From contig CABYCL010000002.1 of the NCBI GenBank assembly GCA_902517505.1, positions 65,941 through 112,336 on the forward strand: a stretch of 46,396 bases of DNA, in the 5' to 3' direction. This document shows, piece after piece, positions 17,442-24,736 of the stretch. The notes under the pieces were generated by a model. It was not told the DNA's origin, searched no databases, and was given only the letters and a program-made list of their open reading frames with translations. The first letter of the stretch is position 1; every line of letters begins with the position of its first letter. Position numbers and translations under genes: made by a program. This DNA comes from an uncultured SAR86 cluster bacterium (GTDB taxonomy: Bacteria; Pseudomonadota; Gammaproteobacteria; Magnimaribacterales; D2472).

Positions 17442-17466
17442 AAGCCCACACTAGTGGGCTTTTTTT
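17442..17466 (+). terminator. Intrinsic terminator after tRNA-Glu
   Basis: 8-bp stem AAGCCCAC/GTGGGCTT (17442-17449 and 17454-17461), 4-nt loop, then a T-run to 17466. Ends the tRNA-Glu transcript 11 nt after the CCA. Confidence 0.9.
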
Positions 17467-17483
17467 ATGGCATTATAATTAAT

Positions 17484-17906
17484 ATGTTTTTTCTTAAGAT
17501 ACTGGAGAAATTAGGACGAAAAAGAGTTGTGATGGACAGAGGTCTTTCACACCCAGAATATCACTTAGCTAAACCATGGACTGAAAGGTATTATTTACTA
17601 TTTAGGAAAAGACCAAAATGGTTTCCTTTCAATATATTTATTCATCATATTATAGATAATGACCATGGCATTGGACTGCACAATCATCCCTTTCCATATA
17701 TTACATTTATTTTAAGTGGTGGTTATTGGGAGACAAACATTAAAAAAGAAAAAAAATGGCGTGGAAAATTCTATATAGGTTTTAGAAGTGCTGATAATTT
17801 ACACCGAGTTGACTTAGAACCAGGCATTAAGCCAATTACAATTTATTTTGCTGGTCCTTACGGACTTAGAAAAAAAGGAAGAAGTGAATACGGGACTTGG
17901 AAATAA
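17484..17906 (+). CDS. Cupin-like small protein
   Basis: About 140 residues from ATG 17484 (the frame is open further upstream, but that part lies within the terminator). The core LHNHPFPYITFILSGGYWETN, a later FYIGFRSADNLHRVDLEPG and ITIYFAGPYG follow a cupin layout: the first H-x-H pair, a Gly-rich turn and a second His, so a metal-binding jelly roll is likely. Similar cupin-like proteins are widespread in proteobacteria and phages, with no assigned reaction. Upstream is a good TATAAT at 17474-17479 but only 4 nt before the ATG, with no Shine-Dalgarno. Alone between two terminators and promoters, so probably monocistronic. Confidence 0.65.
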   Translation: MFFLKILEKLGRKRVVMDRGLSHPEYHLAKPWTERYYLLFRKRPKWFPFNIFIHHIIDNDHGIGLHNHPFPYITFILSGGYWETNIKKEKKWRGKFYIGFRSADNLHRVDLEPGIKPITIYFAGPYGLRKKGRSEYGTWK

Positions 17907-17972
17907 TTTTTTTCTGAGTTGGGCTTTTCTTGATATCCCTGCTTAATCGATACATTAATAATGTGTTTTATT

Positions 17973-17998
17973 TTGACAAACTGTTATGGCATTATAAT
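17973..17998 (+). promoter_or_regulatory. Possible promoter of the ABM-fold gene
   Basis: Consensus TTGACA (17973-17978) and TATAAT (17993-17998), but with a 14-nt spacer, which is shorter than the usual 16-18. The 16-nt stretch containing the -10 also occurs at 17465-17480, just before the preceding gene. Start would be ~18005, giving a ~27-nt leader with TAGGAG. Confidence 0.4.
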
Positions 17999-18031
17999 TT
18001 TTTTAATTTTCATAAAATAATAGGAGAATTT

Positions 18032-18328
18032 ATGAGTGGTTTTTCAAATGTTGTTAGATTTGTTGTTAAAGAAGGATGCGAGACTGATTTCATAGAAGTC
18101 TTTAAGACTTTTTCAAATGAGGAAGGCGAAATATACTCTTTTCTTGTTCATACTGGGGATAGAGAATATGTTGCTGTAGGAACATGGGAGTCTGAAGATG
18201 CTTTAGTAAATGCAAGACCCGCTATGATTGGTAATCTTGATAAGATGAGAAATTTTCTTGAAGAAATATCTCCTGAGTTAGGAGTTACTGATCCGAGATC
18301 TGGAAAAATTGTTATGGAATTGAAGTAG
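18032..18328 (+). CDS. Antibiotic biosynthesis monooxygenase (ABM)-fold protein
   Basis: 98 residues from ATG 18032, which has TAGGAG 6 nt upstream; upstream in-frame codons are not needed. The pattern VVRFVVKEGCETDFIEVFKTF, then EGEIYSFLVHTGDREYVAVGTWESEDALVNAR is that of a ferredoxin-like dimeric alpha+beta barrel (ABM/YgiN-like). Such proteins include cofactor-free monooxygenases and haem-degrading enzymes, but many have no known substrate. No signal peptide. It ends at a strong terminator (18347-18369), so it is transcribed alone. One of several ABM-fold proteins in this window. Confidence 0.65.
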   Translation: MSGFSNVVRFVVKEGCETDFIEVFKTFSNEEGEIYSFLVHTGDREYVAVGTWESEDALVNARPAMIGNLDKMRNFLEEISPELGVTDPRSGKIVMELK

Positions 18329-18346
18329 TATTTGTATAATTTTAAT

Positions 18347-18369
18347 GCCCGCTTTTTGCGGGCTTTTTT
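18347..18369 (+). terminator. Intrinsic terminator after the ABM-fold gene
   Basis: 6-bp GC-rich stem GCCCGC/GCGGGC (18347-18352 and 18358-18363) with a T5 loop and a six-T tail to 18369. Confidence 0.9.
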
Positions 18370-18388
18370 ATGCTCATTAAGAAAAAGA

Positions 18389-18394
18389 TATAAT
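18389..18394 (+). promoter_or_regulatory. -10 box giving a predicted leaderless mRNA for the PhoD-like gene
   Basis: TATAAT lies exactly 6 nt before ATG 18401, just after the preceding terminator. No Shine-Dalgarno between them. Confidence 0.5.
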
Positions 18395-18400
18395 AGATGT

Positions 18401-19432
18401 ATGAAGCTTAAAATATTTATTTTTGTTCTATCTATATTTACTTCAAACCTAACTTATTCAAAAGAATATTTAATTGGATTTGGTTCATGTATTGATCAAG
18501 AATTTCCTCAACCTATTTGGAATTCTATTGAAAGCAAAGATGTCGATGCATTTATGTTTCTTGGAGATAACGTATACGGAGATGATCCAAGTGGAGATCT
18601 AAAAAAGCTAAAACAAAGTTACTTAGTACAAGCATCTAAATTTCCAAAATGGTTGAAAGAAAAAAAAGTTATCAGCATTTGGGATGATCATGACTATGGG
18701 ATAAATGACGGTGGCGCAGATTTCAAAAATAAAAGAGAAGCACAAAAGTTATTTTTAGATTTTTGGGACATTCCAAAAGATGATATTAGACGTTCAAGAG
18801 ATGGCCTTTATTTTAATGAAATATTAGATATTGAGGGCTTTAAGATAAATCTTATAGTTCTTGATACAAGATTTTTTAGATCTAAATTAACTTCTGATAA
18901 ATTTCCATATACCTCAACAGATAATCCAGATACAACTATCCTAGGAAATGCGCAATGGAAATGGTTTGAAGAAGTTATAGAAGAAGAATCAGATCTGATA
19001 TTGGTATTGTCTTCAATTCAAGTCCTAGCAACTGAACATGTTTTTGAAAGATGGAATCTTTTTCCTCACGAAAGATCAAAGATTATTAAAACTTTAAATT
19101 CTGTTGAAACCAAGAGTTTAATAATCTCTGGAGATAGGCATAAAGGAGGCTTATATAAAAAAGATTCATTAGTTGAATTGACATCCTCTTCACTTAACAA
19201 ACCAGTAAAAGCTGCAAGAATTAGCAATTTCCTTAAATATATTCCAGAATTCATTATTAACTTTATCCCAAAGACAACAAGAGTGTTACTTGTAGAAAAG
19301 GACAAGCTTTTAACAACAAAAATATATAATTTTGAGAATTTTGGTTTGATTAAAATAAATACTGAATCAGGAAAGGTTGAGATATCACTAAATGATATTA
19401 ATGGTAATAATATATTTTCCGATGAGATTTAA
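18401..19432 (+). CDS. PhoD-like metallophosphatase, exported
   Basis: 343 residues from ATG 18401 with an N-terminal signal peptide (KLKIFIFVLSIFTSNLTYSK, cleavage near 20). The PhoD-type alkaline phosphatase layout is clear: GFGSCIDQ (Cys near 28), the acidic metal-binding segment FLGDNVYGDD (~54-63), WDDHDYGINDGG (~93-104), a conserved LDTRFFRS, and SGDRHKGG (~244-251). Family members cleave phosphomono- or diesters in the periplasm with Ca/Fe. Substrate is unknown; phosphate or lipid phosphate scavenging is plausible. Flanked by a terminator upstream and a convergent gene 3 nt downstream. Confidence 0.85.
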   Translation: MKLKIFIFVLSIFTSNLTYSKEYLIGFGSCIDQEFPQPIWNSIESKDVDAFMFLGDNVYGDDPSGDLKKLKQSYLVQASKFPKWLKEKKVISIWDDHDYGINDGGADFKNKREAQKLFLDFWDIPKDDIRRSRDGLYFNEILDIEGFKINLIVLDTRFFRSKLTSDKFPYTSTDNPDTTILGNAQWKWFEEVIEEESDLILVLSSIQVLATEHVFERWNLFPHERSKIIKTLNSVETKSLIISGDRHKGGLYKKDSLVELTSSSLNKPVKAARISNFLKYIPEFIINFIPKTTRVLLVEKDKLLTTKIYNFENFGLIKINTESGKVEISLNDINGNNIFSDEI

Positions 19433-19435
19433 TGT

Positions 19436-19723
19436 TCATGTAATCAACTTGGGAATTATTTCTAGCTGAGCAAGAATTCCAAAAAGAATCACAAATAAGA
19501 AAGCAAATAAAATTTTTAGATTCTTCCTTTGAATCCATTCAAATAAGTTATCTGTGAATTTTCTTATCCAATCATCAGCTTTACCCATAAATTTAACAGC
19601 TTTTCTTGTCCATTGATCTGTCACGTCAATCAACGGAAGTAAAAATGCTGCAATGATAAGCCAAATAATACCATTTAAGATCATATCAATAATCCATCCA
19701 ACCACTATCCAATTAACTTGCAT
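19436..19723 (-). CDS. Small inner-membrane protein with two predicted helices
   Basis: 95 residues, not recognised. N-terminal hydrophobic helix (WIVVGWIIDMILNGIIWLIIAAFLLP, ~5-30) and C-terminal hydrophobic helix (ILFAFLFVILFGILAQLEII, ~71-90), joined by an amphipathic Trp/Lys-rich linker. It begins 12 nt after the MFS stop and is probably the last gene of the regulator-MFS-membrane protein operon. Convergent with the PhoD-like gene (3-nt gap). Confidence 0.6.
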   Translation of the reverse strand: MQVNWIVVGWIIDMILNGIIWLIIAAFLLPLIDVTDQWTRKAVKFMGKADDWIRKFTDNLFEWIQRKNLKILFAFLFVILFGILAQLEIIPKLIT

Positions 19724-19735
19724 GCATTTATCCAG

Positions 19736-21046
19736 TTAATGTTTAATTGATTTAAGATTAAGTTTTTCCGCATTTTCCCAATCTTTAGGTAACACCTTAG
19801 ACACTAAAAAAAAGCTAACTAATGATGGTATATAAATACAAAAGGTTACAGTCATTGCATATCTCATAGCATCTAATTCATTAAAATTTTCTTTAAAAAC
19901 ATCCATAAGCCATCCTGCAAATGTTGGTCCACCTCCAAGACCAATCATATTCAAAATAAAAAAGAATAAAGCAGTCGACATTGCGCGCATTTTTATTGGT
20001 GCTAATGTTTGAGCAATAGCAAAGCTAGGACCTAAAATAACTCCAGCAAAAACTAAAAATAAAGCACTCCAAATAAGATTCATTTCTACCGAAGATACCC
20101 AGTAACTCCCGATACTAATGGGCAAACATAATAAAATTGCTATTGCTGGCAACCATCCATATGCTCTTATGTCTTTTTGAGCCCATTTATCTGTAAGTTT
20201 TGCTCCAAAGTAAGTACCTCCAACGTATGCCACACCATTAATGATTCCTAAAATAATTACTAATTTTTGAAAATTGAAAGTTGGATCTAGAGCAATTAAG
20301 AATTTTGTATGGAAAGCTGCAGAAGCATAAGAGGCAAAAGAGCCAAAGGCTATTCCAAAACACATAGCCCACCAAGCAGGTATTTTTAAAAGAACTCTTA
20401 GTGAATCTAAAAATGGCGGTTGTTCAATTTCGACTATTTCATCAAACTCCATAGCGCCTCTTTTAGGCTCTCTAATTAACAGCCTTAATAAAACCGCAAG
20501 AGCTATACCTGTAAGACCTAGAAAAATAAAAATTTTTCTCCAGTCTACATCATCAGTTGAGCTTCCCAATAATGCTGCTGTAGCAAAGTAAGCTACCATA
20601 ATACCTATAGGAATTCCCATAGAATAAAATCCCAGGGCTCCTGCTCTTTCTTCTTTTGAATACATATCAGAAATAATTGAATGAGATGGCGGGCTGCCTC
20701 CAGCCTCTCCAATACCAACTCCCATTCTTGCAATAACTATCTGAAAGAAATTATTAGCTAGTCCTGTAAGTGCAGTAAATCCACTCCATGTTGCCAGCGC
20801 AATAGATAAAATATTTACTCTATTGTATCTGTCTGCTAGCCATGCCAAAGGGATAGCAAAAGTTGTATAAAAAACAGCAAAAGCAAATCCTATCAACAAT
20901 CCTAATTCTGTATTTGTTAAATCTAGATCTTTTTGAATAAAAGGAGCAAGTATTCCAACAATCTGACGATCTATAAAATTAAATCCATATACTATAGTAA
21001 GAAGGATTAATGTAAAAAATCTATAGTTTTTATTTTTGTTTGCCAT
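19736..21046 (-). CDS. MFS transporter, Spinster-like family
   Basis: 436 residues, about 12 hydrophobic helices. N-terminal motif YGFNFIDRQIVGILAPFIQKDLDLTNTELGLL and the A-motif-like WLADRYNRVN are typical of the Spns-type major facilitator group, as are ARMGVGIGEAGGSPPSHSIISDMYSKEERAGALGFYSMG. Spinster relatives move lipids or organic anions; in bacteria the substrate is mostly unknown. It lies 6 nt downstream of a MarR-like regulator in the same direction, and the divergent neighbour is a TonB receptor, so a small-molecule import/export link is likely. Confidence 0.85.
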   Translation of the reverse strand: MANKNKNYRFFTLILLTIVYGFNFIDRQIVGILAPFIQKDLDLTNTELGLLIGFAFAVFYTTFAIPLAWLADRYNRVNILSIALATWSGFTALTGLANNFFQIVIARMGVGIGEAGGSPPSHSIISDMYSKEERAGALGFYSMGIPIGIMVAYFATAALLGSSTDDVDWRKIFIFLGLTGIALAVLLRLLIREPKRGAMEFDEIVEIEQPPFLDSLRVLLKIPAWWAMCFGIAFGSFASYASAAFHTKFLIALDPTFNFQKLVIILGIINGVAYVGGTYFGAKLTDKWAQKDIRAYGWLPAIAILLCLPISIGSYWVSSVEMNLIWSALFLVFAGVILGPSFAIAQTLAPIKMRAMSTALFFFILNMIGLGGGPTFAGWLMDVFKENFNELDAMRYAMTVTFCIYIPSLVSFFLVSKVLPKDWENAEKLNLKSIKH

Positions 21047-21052
21047 TTATTA

Positions 21053-21451
21053 TCAAGAAAAAGTTTTATCTAAGAGAATTTTTATATCTTCTGGAATTTT
21101 CATTTTAAATATCTTTGCTCTTTTATCTAAAGGGTTCCTTTCTTCAATAATCCATTTAATTTTTTGTAAATGTTTTATATATCTTTTAACACTTCTTTCA
21201 CTCAGGGAAGTCTCATTTAAAACATCTTCATAAACAAAATATTTTTTTTTCACACATTCCAATACTGCTTTTATGTACACAACTTGATATCTTGAATCAA
21301 AAACATGTTCGGCAAGCGTTTCATAACTATATTTAGTAGTTCCTTTGATATATATATCTTCATATGCTTTAAGATGAATATATCTATTTTTTAGTGCTTT
21401 TAAATACTTTGCTTTATTTTTCACAATTATCAAAATAATAGAGGACTTCAT
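21053..21451 (-). CDS. MarR-like winged-helix transcriptional regulator
   Basis: 132 residues from ATG 21451, chosen over an upstream TTG because GAAGGA lies 3-8 nt before the ATG. Residues ~65-120 form a winged HTH: YEDVLNETSLSERSVKRYIKHLQKIKWIIEERNPLDKRAKIFKM, in which the recognition helix (SERSVKRYIKHL) and basic wing (PLDKRAK) follow the MarR pattern. The N-terminal 60 residues are helical and may dimerise. Transcribed with the MFS gene (6-nt gap) and divergent from the TonB receptor at 21520, with 68 nt between the starts, so it may control both. Confidence 0.7.
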   Translation of the reverse strand: MKSSIILIIVKNKAKYLKALKNRYIHLKAYEDIYIKGTTKYSYETLAEHVFDSRYQVVYIKAVLECVKKKYFVYEDVLNETSLSERSVKRYIKHLQKIKWIIEERNPLDKRAKIFKMKIPEDIKILLDKTFS

Positions 21452-21519
21452 GTCCTTCAAATATTGTGTTTATTCAATTATTGTATATTAATTAAACGTA
21501 TTTATGGGAGAGATAAAAT

Positions 21520-23664
21520 ATGAGTAATTTATGTCGTTTACTTTTTTTATTGTTAATGTTCAATACTTCTTCACTTTTTTCTGATGATGTAGAAGAGATT
21601 GTTGTTACAGGGCTGAAGAGAACTTCATCTGTTGAGGATGCATCCGCATCAATCACTGTACTAAGTGGTTCAGAAATAGATGATAGGGGTATAATTGATT
21701 TAAAAGATATTAAGTTTGCTGCTCCAAGTCTTAACTATACTGAAGTTTTTTATAGTTCAAATATATCAATAAGAGGAGTTGGTGCTTTAGTGGGAGGCTC
21801 TGGTCAACCAGGTGTATCTGTTGTTACTGATGGGGTATACCAGCTAGTTGATACAACTTCGCAATTAGCTTCACTTGATCTATCTAGAATAGAGGTCTTA
21901 AGAGGGCCTCAGGGAACATTACATGGAAGAAATTCTGTTGGCGGAACGGTCAATTATTACACAACTGAACCATCACAAGAATCAGATGGATATCTTAAAA
22001 TTGGATTTGCTGAATATAGCCAACAAAAATTAGAAGGAGCTTATGGGCAAGGCATAAGTGATAACACATCTTTCCGCTTTTCATTTAATACAACCAAAAA
22101 AGATGAAGGCTTTACAAAGAATTTATCTGAAGGAGCCTATGAAATAGGTACTCAGGATACAGAAACTTTTAGGTTAAAAATTAAATCAGATTTGAGCGAC
22201 AACATTACGGCTAGAATGACTTTTGCTAGTACCAGTGTTGAAGGTACGCCTGCTCCATATGTTTGGCTTCAAGATCTTCGTTATAAAGTTGGGGTAATAC
22301 AAAATAAAAATGACCAACTTACACTTAATCCACATGAGGTATATGTAACGCCAGAAGGACCTTTAGGTAAAGATTTTTTAGAGCAAGAATATGATTTTGC
22401 TTCATTAGTCTTAGATATAAATACTGAATTTGGTACCATTAAGTCTATTACATCAAAGCAAGATTATTCTTTTTTAGGAGCTCAAGATCGAGATGCTTTA
22501 GAATTTCCATATACTAGCAACAGAGGTCTTCATGAGTCAGAAGCTCTCACGCAAGAGATAAATTGGAATATTGTAAATGATAATATAGACCTAATCGTAG
22601 GTGTTTATTATCTTAAAGATGATTCTTTAAGAGATGAAATTTTCCAGTTTGCACCAAGCGTATTTAATGGTCTTAAATTTGTATTTGATCAACCCGAATA
22701 TAACACAACTTCTAAATCTATATTTTTAGATGCTACCTTTGACATCACTGACAAAACAAATGCTAGCGTTGGTATAAGAAAAACTGAGGATGAAATAATT
22801 AACACTCAAAATAACAGTAATGTTATTGCAGCATTTGGCCTAACGATACCAACTTGCGATCGTACCATTAAAATTGAAGACTCAAATACAATGTCAAGAT
22901 TGTCTTTAAACCATGAGTTAGATAATGGGAATAATATTTATGCTTCGCTATCAGAAGGTTACAAAGTAGGTGGAGTGAATTATCTAGTATGTGATGATCC
23001 ATATGCATCTGAAGAACTGGAATCATTTGAAATAGGCTATAAAGGTGATTTAAACGATAAAACAACTATTCAGATTGCTGTTTTTGATTATGACTACTCT
23101 AATTTTCAAACTTTTCAAGTTGTTGAAACCACAGCTTTTATAAAAAATGCCGGAGATGCTTCATTAACAGGACTTGAAATAGAAACATTTACTGATATTA
23201 ATGGCCAACTTTCTATGACAACTGGCATTACTTATTTAAATTCAGAGTACGGAGACTTTATTAACAGTTCTTCAGTAGCTCCTGAATTAGGCTTTCAGAA
23301 TGTCAAAGGTAATAGCCTAAATTATATTCCTGACCTAAGCGTAAACTGGGGTTTTATTAGCTCAAAATTTGATTCCAAAGGAAATTCTTGGACTAATAGA
23401 TTAGATATTGCTTATAGAGGTAATACTAGTTTTAGTGAATTCTCACCAGATAAAGGTGGTTTTGAACAATCTGCATATACCGTAGTTAATTTAAATATGA
23501 TTTGGGAAAGTGCTGATGAAGAGTTATCTGTAAGAGCATATGCTAAAAATGCATCCAACTCTGAATATGTTGCTGGATTTAATTCAGGTGGATTTAATGG
23601 AGGAACATTTGGAACCTGGGGAGCACCTAGAGTTTTAGGTATAGAAGTTAAAAGAAATTTTTAA
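21520..23664 (+). CDS. TonB-dependent outer membrane receptor
   Basis: 714 residues. Signal peptide (LCRLLFLLLMFNTSSLFS), then the TonB box-like EEIVVTGLKR (~27-36), a plug domain (~40-155) with SASITVLSGSEIDDRG, SNISIRGVG and IEVLRGPQGTLHGRNSVGGTVNYYT, and a 22-strand-type barrel ending in aromatic-terminal VKRNF. The plug is of the type common in Sphingomonad/Cellvibrio/marine gamma receptors for complex organics. The substrate is not readable. ATG has GGGAGAG 9 nt upstream. Downstream esterase and DUF3089 genes may process the imported compound. Confidence 0.93.
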   Translation: MSNLCRLLFLLLMFNTSSLFSDDVEEIVVTGLKRTSSVEDASASITVLSGSEIDDRGIIDLKDIKFAAPSLNYTEVFYSSNISIRGVGALVGGSGQPGVSVVTDGVYQLVDTTSQLASLDLSRIEVLRGPQGTLHGRNSVGGTVNYYTTEPSQESDGYLKIGFAEYSQQKLEGAYGQGISDNTSFRFSFNTTKKDEGFTKNLSEGAYEIGTQDTETFRLKIKSDLSDNITARMTFASTSVEGTPAPYVWLQDLRYKVGVIQNKNDQLTLNPHEVYVTPEGPLGKDFLEQEYDFASLVLDINTEFGTIKSITSKQDYSFLGAQDRDALEFPYTSNRGLHESEALTQEINWNIVNDNIDLIVGVYYLKDDSLRDEIFQFAPSVFNGLKFVFDQPEYNTTSKSIFLDATFDITDKTNASVGIRKTEDEIINTQNNSNVIAAFGLTIPTCDRTIKIEDSNTMSRLSLNHELDNGNNIYASLSEGYKVGGVNYLVCDDPYASEELESFEIGYKGDLNDKTTIQIAVFDYDYSNFQTFQVVETTAFIKNAGDASLTGLEIETFTDINGQLSMTTGITYLNSEYGDFINSSSVAPELGFQNVKGNSLNYIPDLSVNWGFISSKFDSKGNSWTNRLDIAYRGNTSFSEFSPDKGGFEQSAYTVVNLNMIWESADEELSVRAYAKNASNSEYVAGFNSGGFNGGTFGTWGAPRVLGIEVKRNF

Positions 23665-23719
23665 ATTGGTGTAAATAATAGGCCTTCCTTTGATCCCCTG
23701 GTTGGCCTGTTATAATTAA

Positions 23720-24736
23720 ATGATTAGACCAATAATAATAAATTTATTTTTAATAATTCCTAACTTTTTAGTAAAGCTATTCTTTTGGAAAAAACCTCCT
23801 AAGATTAGAAATCAATATTTTGATATCCAATCCTATTTATATATTAACTTAATACCAAAATTAAATTTATATAAAATTTCAGATACTCAAATACCTTATA
23901 TAAGAAATTTAATTGAAAAAGGAAGAAGTAAATATCGCTTGTCAGCAAAACCAAAAAGTAAAGTACAAATTAATGATTTTTTTATTAGCGTTGATGAAAA
24001 TAAAAAAATTTTGTTAAGAGAATATGTTCCTAAAAACTTAAGTACGAGTAAGGTCATCCTTTATTTTCACGGAGGCGGTTATGTTCTTAACTCTGTAGAT
24101 ATTTATGATGAAGCAGTTTCATTTTTTTCTGATTGCTTAAAAGCAAGAATATTCTCATTGGATTATAGTTTGTCTCCAGAAAGTAAATTCCCTGAAGCAT
24201 TAAATGAATCAATAAAGGCACTTGATTGGCTCAATAACAAAGGATATAAATCTAATGAAATAAGTTTTTGTGGTGACAGTGCTGGAGCACATTTAGCAGC
24301 TTCATTAAATTATAGTTTGATAGAAGAAAACAAAGAATCCTCTTATAGTCAGTTATTAATGTATCCAATGTGTGATCCGAGTTGCAGTTCAGAATCGCAT
24401 TCGTTATATAAAGATGACTTTCTTTTAAGCCACAAAGACATGAAATGGTTTTGGAATAAATTAATGTTTCATCAAAAAGATTGTGAAAACGCTAAATTCA
24501 ATCTTTTAAAAACATCAAAGATTAAAAACTATCCTAAAACACTTATTGTAACCGCTGGATTTGATCCTTTATGTGACGAAGCTGTAGAATTTGAAAATAT
24601 AATCAAAAACCAAGGAGCAATTGTCAAAAGATTGCATTATCCATCTTTGTTTCATGGCTTTGCATCACTAACTAGACTTAGAGAACCATATGTTTCTGTA
24701 ATGGATTTTCTATTAGAATATAAAAAATTACTATGA
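23720..24736 (+). CDS. Alpha/beta hydrolase, hormone-sensitive-lipase type esterase
   Basis: 338 residues. The HSL-family oxyanion motif HGGGY (117-121) and nucleophile elbow GDSAG with Ser187 are clear; the triad is completed by Asp282 (AGFDPLCDE) and His312 (FHGFASL). The N-terminal 20 residues are hydrophobic, so membrane anchoring is possible. HSL-type esterases hydrolyse short or bulky esters. A TATAAT lies at 23711-23716, only 3 nt before the ATG, so the start site is uncertain; the ORF has no Shine-Dalgarno. It overlaps the next gene by 4 nt (ATGA), so the two are coupled. Confidence 0.85.
   Translation: MIRPIIINLFLIIPNFLVKLFFWKKPPKIRNQYFDIQSYLYINLIPKLNLYKISDTQIPYIRNLIEKGRSKYRLSAKPKSKVQINDFFISVDENKKILLREYVPKNLSTSKVILYFHGGGYVLNSVDIYDEAVSFFSDCLKARIFSLDYSLSPESKFPEALNESIKALDWLNNKGYKSNEISFCGDSAGAHLAASLNYSLIEENKESSYSQLLMYPMCDPSCSSESHSLYKDDFLLSHKDMKWFWNKLMFHQKDCENAKFNLLKTSKIKNYPKTLIVTAGFDPLCDEAVEFENIIKNQGAIVKRLHYPSLFHGFASLTRLREPYVSVMDFLLEYKKLL

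Noticed and set aside
17465-17999. A 16-nt direct repeat (17465-17480 and 17984-17999) flanking the cupin-like gene.
   Set aside because: A match of this length is expected about once by chance in a window of this size and AT content, and both copies are centred on a -10-like box. No mobile-element features.
23675-23715. Imperfect inverted repeat (AGGCC ... GGCCT) after the first TonB receptor.
   Set aside because: Long loop, short stem and no T-run; not a credible intrinsic terminator.
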